DNA of 58,776 bases. It comes from Robertmurraya korlensis (GTDB lineage Bacteria; Bacillota; Bacilli; Bacillales; Cytobacillaceae). A program made the position numbers and the translations under genes. The DNA lies in assembly GCF_023715225.1 (NCBI RefSeq), contig NZ_JAMBNS010000020.1:1-58776 (forward strand). Reading direction: 5' to 3'. This document shows, piece by piece, positions 1 to 7,999 of the stretch. How positions within the stretch are numbered: the stretch's first letter is position 1; every line of letters begins with the position of its first letter. The notes under the pieces are model-generated. The model saw nothing but the letters and a program-made list of their open reading frames with translations. It was not told the origin of the DNA and searched no databases.

Positions 1-83
1 AGCTCCCAAAGATCCGCTCGACTTGCATGTATTAGGCACGCCGCCAGCGTTCGTCCTGAGCCAGGATCAAACTCTCCAATAAA
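1..83 (-). rRNA. 16S rRNA, 5' end (truncated by the window edge)
   Basis: Read on the minus strand, the sequence begins TTTATTGGAGAGTTTGATCC and continues into CTGGCTCAGGACGAACG, the universal start of bacterial 16S rRNA (27F primer site). Only about 83 bases lie in the window; the rest of the operon continues off the left edge. The mature 5' end at 83 is placed by analogy with B. subtilis 16S. Confidence 0.97.
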
Positions 84-225
84 GAGTAAGATTAGCTCTT
101 AAAGTTAAAACGTTGGCTAGTGTATATCTCAACACTAATCTTTTTTTGTTGACGTATGATTTGTTTAGTTTTCAAAGAACAAAATCAGTTCACTTCTTGC
201 TTTGTCGCTCAGAAGCAACTATATT
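84..225 (-). other. rRNA operon leader with antitermination-type box
   Basis: This is the transcribed leader between the rRNA promoters and 16S. It contains on the minus strand TTCTTTGAAAACTAAACAA (about 161-180), the conserved element found upstream of 16S in Bacillus rRNA operons. Such elements are thought to act in antitermination or rRNA processing. No gene lies here. Confidence 0.75.
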
Positions 226-254
226 AGAATAACATTTTCCGTTTTGCTCGTCAA
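226..254 (-). promoter_or_regulatory. rRNA promoter P2 (proximal)
   Basis: On the minus strand a -35 TTGACG (249-254) and a -10 TATTCT (226-231) are separated by exactly 17 bp. A G seven bases downstream of the -10 would suit the GTP-initiating rRNA promoters of Bacillus, which sense GTP level during the stringent response. The site faces the 16S gene. Confidence 0.8.
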
Positions 255-317
255 CAACTTTTTTTAAAAAGTTTGTGTATCAACTTATAAAATATGTTGT
301 TTCGCAAGCAGATTTTT

Positions 318-346
318 ATAATACCATCCGTCCTTTTTGTCGTCAA
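318..346 (-). promoter_or_regulatory. rRNA promoter P1 (distal)
   Basis: A second minus-strand promoter shows -35 TTGACG (341-346) and -10 TATTAT (318-323) with 17-bp spacing. Tandem promoters about 90 bp apart are the normal arrangement for Bacillus rrn operons. Confidence 0.8.
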
Positions 347-373
347 TAGATTTTTATCATTTTTTGTCGAAAA

Positions 374-403
374 AGCGTTCATTAGAAAATCCTAATGAAC
401 GCT
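374..403 (-). terminator. Rho-independent terminator of the terC-like gene
   Basis: A 12-bp stem (AGCGTTCATTAG with its complement) and a 6-base loop is followed on the minus strand by a run of T. It lies directly after the stop codon of the TerC-family gene and before the rRNA promoters, so it insulates them from read-through. Confidence 0.85.
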
Positions 404-411
404 CTTCAAAA

Positions 412-1188
412 TTATGCTGCATTTTCTACTTCCTTCTCTTCTTTTGAGAGAAACCAACCAGCCAATGCAATTAGAACTAATACGATATAGAAAGTAATTT
501 TCCACTCAGGCGATTTTGCAAATGTACTAGGAAGTACGGATAATGCGGGGTGTGATAAGGTGTAGACTGTAAGTTTCACCCCTACCCAACCTACAATAGC
601 AAAGGCAGCGATTTCTAGACCAGGGCGCTTGGCAAGAAGTGTTACAAAGAAGTTTGCTGCAAAACGCATAATAATTAGACCAATTAAACCTCCAGCAAAG
701 ATAACTAAAAACTTACCTCCATCCAAACCACCAATAGGAGGAAGTGGAGTATCTGGTAAAGCTACAGCCAAAGCAACAGCTGCTAAAATTGAATCTACTG
801 CAAAAGCTATGTCTGCTAACTCAACTTTGATAACTGTTGTCCAGAAACCCGAATTCTTTTCTTTCTTTTCTTTGTCAATTGACTTCTCTTCAAGTTTCTT
901 CTTAAATAGTTTCCTCAAAATATGATTAAGGGCAATAAATAATAGGTAGACCGCACCAATTGCCTGCACTTGCCATACATCCACTAAGAACGAAATAACA
1001 AATAAGGAAGCAAATCTAAAAATAAAAGCTCCTGCTAAACCATAAAATAATGCCCTTTTTCTTTCTTCTTCAGGTAAATGCTTTACCATAATTGCTAATA
1101 CAAGGGCATTATCTGCTGCAAGTAAACCCTCTAATGCAATTAGAACTAATAATACCCAACCATATTCTAATAATAAACTAAGATCCAA
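412..1188 (-). CDS. TerC-family membrane protein (putative Mn2+ exporter)
   Basis: The product is a 258-residue integral membrane protein of the TerC family, which in Bacillus (YceF, YkoY) is linked to manganese efflux and metalation of exported proteins. Two acidic, metal-binding-type motifs typical of the family are visible in membrane helices: AADNALV near residue 25 and AFAVDSI near residue 130. About seven hydrophobic segments are visible, with a Lys/Glu-rich cytosolic loop around residues 93-113. The start is TTG at 1188, preceded by AAAGGGG. A yybP-ykoY riboswitch lies upstream, which strongly supports a manganese role. The exact substrate is inferred from family and regulation. It is a single gene ended by its own terminator. 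Confidence 0.88.
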   Translation of the reverse strand: MDLSLLLEYGWVLLVLIALEGLLAADNALVLAIMVKHLPEEERKRALFYGLAGAFIFRFASLFVISFLVDVWQVQAIGAVYLLFIALNHILRKLFKKKLEEKSIDKEKKEKNSGFWTTVIKVELADIAFAVDSILAAVALAVALPDTPLPPIGGLDGGKFLVIFAGGLIGLIIMRFAANFFVTLLAKRPGLEIAAFAIVGWVGVKLTVYTLSHPALSVLPSTFAKSPEWKITFYIVLVLIALAGWFLSKEEKEVENAA

Positions 1189-1343
1189 TTTTCGTTTCCC
1201 CTTTCGATTGAGAACTCTCCACCATGCACTCTTTTAACATTCCGTATATATCTATAACAATTAGATCAGTTGTACTCATTTACTATTTCATACACTCTCC
1301 CCTTCCCAAATACTATATTTTGGTAAAGGTTAGAGACGCAAAA
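1189..1343 (-). other. Leader between riboswitch and terC-like start
   Basis: This is untranslated mRNA between the riboswitch terminator and the TTG start. It holds a second CCTTTACC copy (about 1322-1329 in complement) that could compete in folding. I see no small ORF with a convincing ribosome binding site. Confidence 0.4.
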
Positions 1344-1462
1344 AAGACCTTTACCATTGATAGGTAAAGGTCTTGCTAACAACTAGTATCGTTGCCAACA
1401 AAGCCGAGAGCGCGTGTCTCTGAAATGACGACTTTGTTGTAAAAGCTACTCCCCTTTAAGGA
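1344..1462 (-). promoter_or_regulatory. yybP-ykoY manganese riboswitch with expression-platform terminator
   Basis: On the minus strand AAAGGGGAGTAGC (about 1445-1457) begins the aptamer, followed by a GTCGTCA element and GTTGGCAACGATACTAG. These are the conserved parts of the yybP-ykoY class. A terminator hairpin (AAGACCTTTACC, 7-base loop, then its complement; 1344-1374) and a T run follow. The CCTTT of the terminator's 5' arm can instead pair with AAAGG at the aptamer start (P1). Mn2+ binding should therefore stabilise P1, break the terminator and switch the TerC-family gene on, as known for this class. Confidence 0.92.
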
Positions 1463-1533
1463 ATATCTTATTAAATTCTTATCATTATCATATGATGTTC
1501 TTGAATAATCGTCAATAAAAAAATACTTGTTAT

Positions 1534-1899
1534 TCAAATAAACTCCTTTTCAAGATCACCCTGTAGCCGGAAGATCATCATTCTTTCTCCAGTCCGAGTA
1601 CTAATATCTGTATGAAAATTAAGGACATTTTGACCGGTTATATTAGAAATTAATTGTCTTAAGTCACCTGTACCAGACTCAACCAAATCAGCACGCGTAC
1701 GTTTTATGGCTAACATCCCATCCTTTGTTTCACAAACTGAATACTCAGCAGGAGTTAGAATTCCTTTTAAAGATACAATGATCATGTCTCGTAGAATATC
1801 TGCCTTTACAGATATTGACCCTCTACCTAAGTAGTCCTTTTCCCATTGAGTAATGGCTTTACTTATTTCTGCCTCGATTGAACCCTTTGTTTTCTTCAT
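1534..1899 (-). CDS. MpsC-like (DUF2294) protein
   Basis: The product is 121 residues, soluble, with no signal or membrane segment. It resembles the DUF2294 family (PF10057), named after MpsC of the MpsABC membrane-potential-generating system of Staphylococcus. Many Bacillus genomes carry stand-alone copies with no known function. Family-like features are the N-terminal GSIEAEISKAITQWEKDYLG stretch, a central L(K)GILTPAEY segment, and a C-terminal TDISTRTGERMMIF strand pattern. The start is ATG at 1899 with GAGGTG seven bases upstream. No mpsA or mpsB gene lies nearby, so a role in ion transport is not supported by context. Confidence 0.75.
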   Translation of the reverse strand: MKKTKGSIEAEISKAITQWEKDYLGRGSISVKADILRDMIIVSLKGILTPAEYSVCETKDGMLAIKRTRADLVESGTGDLRQLISNITGQNVLNFHTDISTRTGERMMIFRLQGDLEKEFI

Positions 1900-2028
1900 A
1901 TTTCACCTCTTCCCACATTATAATAGTTCCTTAAAGATTCCTCAATTCTTCCTAACCTCGTAATAGTTTGTTCATAAATTAAATCTATCATTATGAAATC
2001 TATTACTTTATGAAGAAGGAAGGTTTCC

Positions 2029-2802
2029 ATGAGCTATAAAATCCCTGCACTCATATTATCTACCACCCTATTTGCAGCAACTTTGTTCCTCGTTAACGAT
2101 GAACAGGCTGAATCTACGACAAAAAAGGAATCAACAGCAGTAGCTGTTCAAACTACATCCAGCCCTTCTTTTACTGAAGAGACTGCTTCCTCAGGAACTA
2201 TTGCTGAAGAAGAAGATCAAGAAATTACTGAGATTCTACTTGATGTTCCTTTATTGAACCAAATGGACAGTCCTAGATTATATAATGGTTGCGAGGTAAC
2301 AAGCTTAGCAATGATTTTACAATATAATGGTCTTGATGTAACAAAAAATCAATTAGCAGAAGCAGTGGTTCGAACACCGCTCCAATATTCTAGTGGTGAG
2401 TATGGAAATCCTAATATTGGGTTTGTTGGTAATATGGAAGACGGGCCTGGTCTTGGAGTATATCATGGTCCCATTTATGATCTGGCAACAAATTATTCGA
2501 ATCAAGTCATTGACTTAACAAATCAACCATTTGATGATTTGTTAAGTCAAGTTGCTCAAGGTCACCCTGTATGGATTATTACCACCTCTACCTTTTCTCC
2601 TGTTGATGAATTTGAGACGTGGGAAACACCACAAGGAGAAGTTACTATCACATATAAAATGCATAGTGTTGTCATAACAGGCTATGATAATGACACTATT
2701 TATATAAACAATCCTTATGGAGAGAAAAATCAACAACTTGACCGAGAGTCATTTATTCAAGCTTGGGAGCAAATGGGAAGTCAAGCGATCGTCGTTTTAT
2801 AA
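2029..2802 (+). CDS. Secreted C39-family (papain-like) cysteine peptidase
   Basis: The 257-residue product has an N-terminal signal or membrane-anchor segment (residues 6-22), a Ser/Thr/Glu-rich linker to about residue 65, and a peptidase-C39-like domain. The catalytic Cys is in YNGCEVTSLAM near residue 88, and the His in MHSVVITGYD with Asn/Asp following (IYINNPYG) near residues 215-232. Related Bacillus proteins (YvpB type) are extracellular and largely uncharacterised. The start ATG has GAAGGAAGG upstream. It is monocistronic, ended by a strong terminator. The true substrate is unknown; cleavage of a secreted peptide or cell-wall protein is only a family-level guess. Confidence 0.82.
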   Translation: MSYKIPALILSTTLFAATLFLVNDEQAESTTKKESTAVAVQTTSSPSFTEETASSGTIAEEEDQEITEILLDVPLLNQMDSPRLYNGCEVTSLAMILQYNGLDVTKNQLAEAVVRTPLQYSSGEYGNPNIGFVGNMEDGPGLGVYHGPIYDLATNYSNQVIDLTNQPFDDLLSQVAQGHPVWIITTSTFSPVDEFETWETPQGEVTITYKMHSVVITGYDNDTIYINNPYGEKNQQLDRESFIQAWEQMGSQAIVVL

Positions 2803-2829
2803 CCTCAAATACAAATTGTATTTGAGGTT
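2801..2829 (+). terminator. Terminator after the C39 peptidase gene
   Basis: A 14-bp perfect stem (AACCTCAAATACAA and complement) with a one-base loop is followed by eight T. It overlaps the stop codon of the peptidase gene. Confidence 0.92.
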
Positions 2830-2858
2830 TTTTTATGCCCCGATAAACTCCCTCTATT

Positions 2859-2921
2859 TTTACAAATCTGTGAATAGTTTTACAATTTATTAACACTCTA
2901 TTAAAACTACAAATGTATACT
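2859..2921 (+). promoter_or_regulatory. Pho-box promoter of the alkaline phosphatase gene
   Basis: TTTACA (2879), TTAACA (2890) and TTAAAA (2901) recur with an exact 11-bp period, and a further TTTACA sits at 2859. This fits PhoP binding sites, TT(A/C/T)ACA repeats spaced 5 bp apart. A -10 TATACT follows at 2916-2921 with no good -35, as in PhoP-activated promoters. This predicts induction by phosphate starvation. Confidence 0.8.
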
Positions 2922-2972
2922 CCAAAAGTAGAGTTAGAGATTCATACATTTAAATAAATGGAGGTATATGAA

Positions 2973-4607
2973 ATGAAAGTAAACAAAAAAGTAATTGGAG
3001 TCACTCTTGCAAGCAGCCTTGCACTCAGCACACTTGGTTTCACAGCCGACAATAGCAAGGTAGAAGCGAAAAAAGATCCTGAAAAAGCGAAAAACGTTAT
3101 TGTTTTAGTCATGGATGGGGTAAGTTCAAGTACAACTACACTTGCTAGATGGTATAAAGGGGAGCCACTTGCAATGGACGAAATTTTAACAGGTGGTGTT
3201 CGTACATACTCAGCAGAGTCTGCAATAACGGATTCCGCACCTGCTGGTACTGCTCTTGCCACAGGAAATAAATCAAACGACAAGTTTGTTGGTGTTTTAC
3301 CAACTACAGTTACAAGTCCTGGGGTTGACCAATCACTTGCAGAAAACCCGTACAAGCCGGTAGCGAACGTTCTTGAAGGTGCAAAAATTAGCGGAAAAGC
3401 AACTGGAATCATATCTACATCAGAGATTCAACATGCCACACCAGCTGCTTTTTCTTCACATGTAACACATCGATCAGATTACGATAATATTGCTGAACAA
3501 CAAGTCTACCAAAACATGGATGTCGTTTTAGGTGGAGGCAAAAATACACTACTTTCCCAAAATCGTAAAGATGGAGAAGATTTAGTAAATGTGATTGAAA
3601 GCAAAGGATATGATCTCGTTGAAACTCGTGATGAGTTGTTGAATTCTGAATCCAATAAGCTATGGGGCACTTTTGCTTCATCAGCATTGGCATATGATAT
3701 GGATCGATCAAAAACAAACCCAGAAGAACCAACTCTAGCTGAAATGACTAAAAAGGGGATTGAAACTCTTTCAAAAGATAAAGATGGATTCTTCTTATTT
3801 ATTGAAGGAAGCAAACCAGACTGGGCAGCACATGCAAATGATGCAATTGGTATGATTAGTGACACGCTTGCTTTTGACGATGCAGTAAGAGAAGCAATAG
3901 AATTTGCAAAGAAAGATAAAAACACGATGGTAGTCGCTGTTTCAGACCATGGAAACAGTGGTATCTCAATAGGAAACCAAAATACAAACGGGTCTTACCC
4001 ATCTATTCCAGTATCTACTTATGTTGACCCACTTAAAAAAGCTACAATGACACTTGAAGGTGCATTAAAGCAACTTAAATCTGATAAATCTAATGTTTTA
4101 GAAGTGGCGGCTTTATATGGAATTGATAATCCAACACCTGCTGAAACAAAAGAGCTTAATAATTCCACTAACTTAGGAAAAACACTTGTCCAACTTCTAG
4201 CTACTCGTGCAAACATTGGCTTTACTACAGGTGGACATACAGGTGAAGATTTGTTTATGTATTCTTACGGACCTGGAAAGCCTGTAGGATTTGTTGAAAA
4301 TACTGACATTGCACATTCAGTAGCAAGCGCGATGGGATTTGACTTAAAGAAACTAGACGATCAATTATTTGTTAATGCAGAAGTTGCTTTTAAGACGATT
4401 GGAGCAACAGTAAGTATTAATGCTTCAAACAAAGAAAATCCTATCCTTGTTGTACAAAAAGGAAAAACAATAGCAGAACTACCAGTTAATAAGGACATTG
4501 TCTTAATTAACGGCAAAGAGAATACGCTTAGAAGTGTGACTGTTCAATCTAATGGAATATTCTATGTTTCAAATGAAGTAGTTGAACTTGTAAAAAAAGG
4601 AAAATAA
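2973..4607 (+). CDS. Secreted alkaline phosphatase
   Basis: The precursor is 544 residues with a signal peptide (basic MKVNKK, then a hydrophobic run, cleavage near residue 30). The alkaline phosphatase metal and catalytic motifs are all present: VMDG, the serine nucleophile in TDSAPAGTA, HATPAAF, EGSKPDWAAHAND, VSDHGN and TGGHTGED. The enzyme hydrolyses phosphomonoesters outside the cell to supply phosphate. I chose ATG at 2973: an upstream in-frame ATG at 2958 overlaps the GGAGG ribosome binding site itself. The last 60 residues form a short extra beta-rich tail. A Pho-box promoter precedes it. B. subtilis also has phoA next to spoVR, though there the orientation should be compared. The function call is firm. 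Confidence 0.95.
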   Translation: MKVNKKVIGVTLASSLALSTLGFTADNSKVEAKKDPEKAKNVIVLVMDGVSSSTTTLARWYKGEPLAMDEILTGGVRTYSAESAITDSAPAGTALATGNKSNDKFVGVLPTTVTSPGVDQSLAENPYKPVANVLEGAKISGKATGIISTSEIQHATPAAFSSHVTHRSDYDNIAEQQVYQNMDVVLGGGKNTLLSQNRKDGEDLVNVIESKGYDLVETRDELLNSESNKLWGTFASSALAYDMDRSKTNPEEPTLAEMTKKGIETLSKDKDGFFLFIEGSKPDWAAHANDAIGMISDTLAFDDAVREAIEFAKKDKNTMVVAVSDHGNSGISIGNQNTNGSYPSIPVSTYVDPLKKATMTLEGALKQLKSDKSNVLEVAALYGIDNPTPAETKELNNSTNLGKTLVQLLATRANIGFTTGGHTGEDLFMYSYGPGKPVGFVENTDIAHSVASAMGFDLKKLDDQLFVNAEVAFKTIGATVSINASNKENPILVVQKGKTIAELPVNKDIVLINGKENTLRSVTVQSNGIFYVSNEVVELVKKGK

Positions 4608-4627
4608 TAACTTCATAAAAAAAATCA

Positions 4628-4654
4628 AACCCCATTTGTTTTGCAAATGGGGTT
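4628..4654. terminator. Bidirectional terminator between phosphatase gene and spoVR
   Basis: An 11-bp stem (AACCCCATTTG and complement) lies between convergent genes. On the minus strand it is followed by about eight T, so it serves spoVR well. On the plus strand the tail is the weaker CTTCTTC. Confidence 0.85.
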
Positions 4655-4660
4655 CTTCTT

Positions 4661-6073
4661 CTATAAATACTTTCTGTGTATACTTTTTCCATCATACGTA
4701 TATAGCATATTTTTCCCTTCTATTACGGTTTCCATATGAATGCTTCTTCCCCATAGTTGATGAATATACGGCATAACCTTTTCCAAGTACTTAATATCAA
4801 GTTCAATTCCTTCGTAACCATGCAAAATATAAAGCTCACCGTTTTTCATATAATCGCCATCCGTTACCGATAAGTATGGAAAGCCACCGTTTACCCTCAT
4901 ACTTACCAACTGATCTCGGACATTTTCCCATGCTTTATCAACAATTTTATAATCCTTCCCTTGTTTTTGGAACAAATACATATCTTCTCGCATAACAAGA
5001 TCCTTCGTTAAATAGTTGCGGAGGAAGGAAATATCTGATTCTATTTCACGTACCTCAAACATCTTCTCTCGACCTGATCCAGGTTGGACTCCCCGTCGCT
5101 TCATTTCTTCGGTCGGATTATTGTATCGTTCTTCAATATCCTCAAATATCTTCAACCCAAGGTAATATGGGTTTATCCCAGTTCGAGAAGGTTGAACAAC
5201 ACCAGCATTAAGCTTCGCAAATTCCAATGCTTCGCCACTCGTTAAATCCATCTCACGGAGAATTCTTTGATGCCAGAACGACGCCCAGCCTTCATTCATG
5301 ATTTTTGTTTCTAACTGCGGCCAGAAATATAGCATTTCCTCGCGCATCATCGTTAAAATATCACGTTGCCAGTCTGATAACTCGCGACTGTAACTTTCAA
5401 TAAATAACAAAAGATCTTTCTCAGGCTGTGGAGGGAACTTCTTTTTTCTTCTTACAGGTTCTAGCTTCTTTTTATCCTTTTCATCCAAATCCCACAAATC
5501 ATCATAAGGACTTACCGCAACAACTTCTTCTTCGAATTCTACATCCTCCATGCTCCAAGCAAGTTTAGGCCTCATTAATGAGGGGTCAATATGTTCTTCA
5601 ATAGCAAGGACGGCATCAAGAAACGTTTCAACTTCATGTTTCCCATATTGTATTTCATACTTCCGGATTCTCTCAGCTGTTGCGGCCATGCTTTCGACCA
5701 TGTCTCTTTTTGTATTTTGGAATCGCACATTATTTTTAAAAAAGTCACAGTGAGCTAAAACGTGTGCAACAATTAGCTTGTTTTGTATAAGAGAATTGGA
5801 ATCCAATAAAAATGCATAACAAGGGTCCGAGTTAATAACCAGTTCATAAATTTTAGACAACCCAAGATCATAGTGTAGCTTCATTTTATGAAACTGTTTC
5901 CCAAAGCTCCAATGGGAAAATCTTGTTGGCATGCCATATGCACCAAAGGTATAAATAATTTCAGATGGACAAATTTCATAACGCATTGGATAAAAATCGA
6001 GTCCAAAGCCAACCGCTATCTCCGTTATTTCTTCAATGGCATACTGTAAATCCTTCTGTTCTTGTTCACGCAT
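4661..6073 (-). CDS. spoVR: SpoVR family sporulation protein
   Basis: The 470-residue protein matches SpoVR, needed for spore cortex formation in B. subtilis. Recognisable family stretches are [35 protein letters not shown], and the C-terminal TYDGK. No signal or membrane segment is seen. The start ATG at 6073 has AAGGGGGAG 7-8 bases upstream; an in-frame upstream start at 6103 lacks a site. SpoVR, PrkA and YhbH form a functionally linked trio in many bacteria. Here spoVR is about 33 kb from the other two, as in B. subtilis where they are also separate. A sigma-E-like -10 element lies upstream. Confidence 0.96.
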   Translation of the reverse strand: MREQEQKDLQYAIEEITEIAVGFGLDFYPMRYEICPSEIIYTFGAYGMPTRFSHWSFGKQFHKMKLHYDLGLSKIYELVINSDPCYAFLLDSNSLIQNKLIVAHVLAHCDFFKNNVRFQNTKRDMVESMAATAERIRKYEIQYGKHEVETFLDAVLAIEEHIDPSLMRPKLAWSMEDVEFEEEVVAVSPYDDLWDLDEKDKKKLEPVRRKKKFPPQPEKDLLLFIESYSRELSDWQRDILTMMREEMLYFWPQLETKIMNEGWASFWHQRILREMDLTSGEALEFAKLNAGVVQPSRTGINPYYLGLKIFEDIEERYNNPTEEMKRRGVQPGSGREKMFEVREIESDISFLRNYLTKDLVMREDMYLFQKQGKDYKIVDKAWENVRDQLVSMRVNGGFPYLSVTDGDYMKNGELYILHGYEGIELDIKYLEKVMPYIHQLWGRSIHMETVIEGKNMLYTYDGKSIHRKYL

Positions 6074-6103
6074 TAGCTTTCTCCCCCTTTTTGCTCTTAT
6101 CAC

Positions 6104-6111
6104 AATGTATG
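6104..6111 (-). promoter_or_regulatory. Candidate sigma-E -10 element for spoVR
   Basis: CATACATT on the minus strand matches the sigma-E -10 consensus CATACAnT exactly, 31 bases upstream of the spoVR start. A -35 of the expected form is not convincing at 14-15 bp, so this rests mainly on the -10 and on the known mother-cell expression of spoVR. Confidence 0.45.
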
Positions 6112-6147
6112 AAACGAGAGAGAGAATGATGTACTAAGAAAAAGAAA

Positions 6148-6182
6148 AAAGCAGAACCCTATTGTTTTTAGAGCTCTGCTTT
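6148..6182 (-). terminator. Terminator of the DUF3889 gene
   Basis: A stem (AAGCAGA and complement) with a large loop is followed on the minus strand by six T. It sits just after the stop codon of the DUF3889 gene. Confidence 0.65.
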
Positions 6183-6185
6183 CCC

Positions 6186-6503
6186 TTATTTCTTTTCTTC
6201 TACTATAATTGTCAATTCTTTTCCTACCTTATTGTCATGTGAAATTTTGACTGTCACAATCTGTTTCTTGCCATTGACCATGACTTCAAACTGAAAGGAA
6301 TCCATTACCTTGTTTTCAGCTAATGTCTCTCTTCCGACATACTTATACTCCACCACCTGCTGTCCAGGATAGTCTTCAGTTACAACTACTGTTGCGATTT
6401 TTCCAAACTTTTTATAGTCTAGTCCTGGCTGTTCAGCATAAGTAGAAGAAAGTGATCCAAAAATACATAATAGAGTTATGATTGGAATTAGAATTCTTTT
6501 CAA
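6186..6503 (-). CDS. DUF3889 secreted small protein (YqzG-like)
   Basis: The 105-residue product has a signal peptide (LKRILIPIITLLCIFGSLSS, then Ala-rich cleavage around TYAEQ). The mature domain, rich in beta strands (IATVVVTEDYP, VVEYKYVGRE, FEVMVNGKK, TVKISHD), looks like DUF3889 of Bacillus YqzG-type exported proteins. The start is TTG at 6503 with GGAGGG six bases before it; longer in-frame starts lack a site and overlap the upstream gene. The gap to the preceding M14 peptidase gene is about 25 bp, so they are probably co-transcribed. Function is unknown; a cell-surface role is inferred from export and neighbour. Confidence 0.7.
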   Translation of the reverse strand: MKRILIPIITLLCIFGSLSSTYAEQPGLDYKKFGKIATVVVTEDYPGQQVVEYKYVGRETLAENKVMDSFQFEVMVNGKKQIVTVKISHDNKVGKELTIIVEEKK

Positions 6504-6528
6504 GCTTTTCCCTCCTTGTTTGTCATTT

Positions 6529-7518
6529 TTATTTTTCCATTTTCCCCTCACTTTTATGTAATTCCAAAACTTCATTTACTAATTTCATCCCAACATATTG
6601 ATTCCTTTTCCATACCTCTGGGAAGCTGGACAATGGTGGGGCTCGATTGACCATTGGTGGACATATTTCTATGGTTAATGCTGGACGACGGTACGTGGTA
6701 ATAAACCAATCCGTAAATCCTCCACCAGTAGCCTTTTTAGGAGGCTTCCCTAATTTATATCCAGTTAATTGAGCAATTTCCTTAGCGATCGAATAATCCC
6801 TTTGTTCATATTTCCCATTTTTATACTTCCAATAAATCTCCTGCCCAGTTGAGTGATAGGCTACGGCAATAGAGGGTTGGATTTTATCAATAAAAGCAGC
6901 TAAAGCTTGAGTTTCCAATGCCTCAAATGGTCTATTTCCCTTATAAAATTGGTAAGTAGGTGTATGTGGGCCCCTTAACTCTCTCCAGCCTGCTGGATAT
7001 TGGCGATTTAAATCAATCCCCATCCCATTTGCCTTCCATCGCGAAAAATTAATTTCTCCTTCATTCATTAAAAATAGCTGATCAACAAAGACTAAAGGGA
7101 TGTCCCGCTGCTGAATTTTGACTCCATCAGGATTAAGCATCGGAACAAACCAAATGGACACATCATTTAGCATATTGGAGTCAAATGGTCCAACTTTTGC
7201 ACCAGTGCTAAAAGCTCCAACATAATTTTCAAGCATTCCCATTAAAAGAGAGCTTGTTAACCACTCTCTTCCATGATGTGCACCAATGAGTACGACATTT
7301 TTCTTCCCTTTTCCAATTTGTATTGCTGGAATATCATTTCCATAATAAGATTGACCAATTACTGTTACTTCTAGTTCTCTCTCATAGGTTTCCTTCAATT
7401 TTTGTATATCAAATTGCATTTGTTCGTATGTGTAGATTCGGTCTGACTTAACAATATTTGTTGCAAATACAGATGGGCAATACAGTAAAAAGCAAATAAG
7501 AAATATCGAAGTTTTCAT
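6529..7518 (-). CDS. M14 family zinc carboxypeptidase (gamma-D-glutamyl-diamino-acid peptidase type)
   Basis: The 329-residue precursor has an N-terminal signal peptide (IFLICFLLYCPSVFA). The M14 zinc site is intact: HHGRE (first His and Glu ligands), a second His in VAYHSTGQE, and the catalytic Glu in PALTIEICPP. This lineage includes spore and cell-wall endopeptidases that cut gamma-D-Glu-meso-DAP bonds; a peptidoglycan substrate is likely but inferred. ATG at 7518 is favoured over an ATG at 7527 because AGGA lies 9 bases before the former and abuts the latter. No LysM domain is present. It leads a probable two-gene operon with the DUF3889 protein. Confidence 0.85.
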   Translation of the reverse strand: MKTSIFLICFLLYCPSVFATNIVKSDRIYTYEQMQFDIQKLKETYERELEVTVIGQSYYGNDIPAIQIGKGKKNVVLIGAHHGREWLTSSLLMGMLENYVGAFSTGAKVGPFDSNMLNDVSIWFVPMLNPDGVKIQQRDIPLVFVDQLFLMNEGEINFSRWKANGMGIDLNRQYPAGWRELRGPHTPTYQFYKGNRPFEALETQALAAFIDKIQPSIAVAYHSTGQEIYWKYKNGKYEQRDYSIAKEIAQLTGYKLGKPPKKATGGGFTDWFITTYRRPALTIEICPPMVNRAPPLSSFPEVWKRNQYVGMKLVNEVLELHKSEGKMEK

Positions 7519-7689
7519 TTCATTCATTCCTAAAATAAAATTTCCATCTTTAATGTGTCTTGAATATCCTAAATCTATTCAGGAAAAAGATGAAAACACT
7601 GATATATCAACAGTGACAAGTTTTTCTGAGAGTGATTTTAACAGAAAATCATACACTAAACTCAACTCCTTAAGAGGAGGAGAGAGAAA

Positions 7690-7947
7690 ATGAATCATGT
7701 TGATTATGATCGAGCCTTGTACTATACACATCGCTCTGAATGGGATAACTTATTAATATTGATGGTACGGACAAAGGACCAATTTTTAGCCAAAAAAATT
7801 GAGCATTTCCTTCATGCGTACAATTTTGAAAAAGATTACCAAATAATTGAGAAACATTTATATTCTTTACTTCGTTACATCGACCATGCAAACGATCTTG
7901 TTGAAGCAAATGACGGCTTGCTTGATACAGTGATAACCATGGGGTAA
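7690..7947 (+). CDS. yhdB: YhdB-like small protein
   Basis: The product is 85 residues, charged and likely all-helical, with no signal peptide or membrane segment. It resembles YhdB of B. subtilis, found in the same chromosomal neighbourhood as spoVR and phoA there. A strong GAGGAGG precedes the ATG by 7-8 bases, so translation is well supported. It stands alone between divergently and convergently oriented genes and ends at a strong terminator. No function is known. The name rests on recall of the family plus neighbourhood, so treat it as probable. Confidence 0.65.
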   Translation: MNHVDYDRALYYTHRSEWDNLLILMVRTKDQFLAKKIEHFLHAYNFEKDYQIIEKHLYSLLRYIDHANDLVEANDGLLDTVITMG

Positions 7948-7964
7948 CAACCAGAATTCCACCA

Positions 7965-7994
7965 AAAAACACGGTCAAATTTGACCGTGTTTTT
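7965..7994. terminator. Bidirectional terminator between yhdB and pgcA
   Basis: A 30-base perfect palindrome centred on AAATTT (arms AAAAACACGGTCAAA) ends in T runs on both strands and serves both convergent genes. Confidence 0.92.
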
Positions 7995-7999
7995 ATGAT

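Noticed and set aside
2958-2972. Upstream ATG as start of the alkaline phosphatase
   Set aside because: This ATG is part of the GGAGG ribosome binding site of the ATG at 2973, and it would put acidic residues ahead of the signal peptide.
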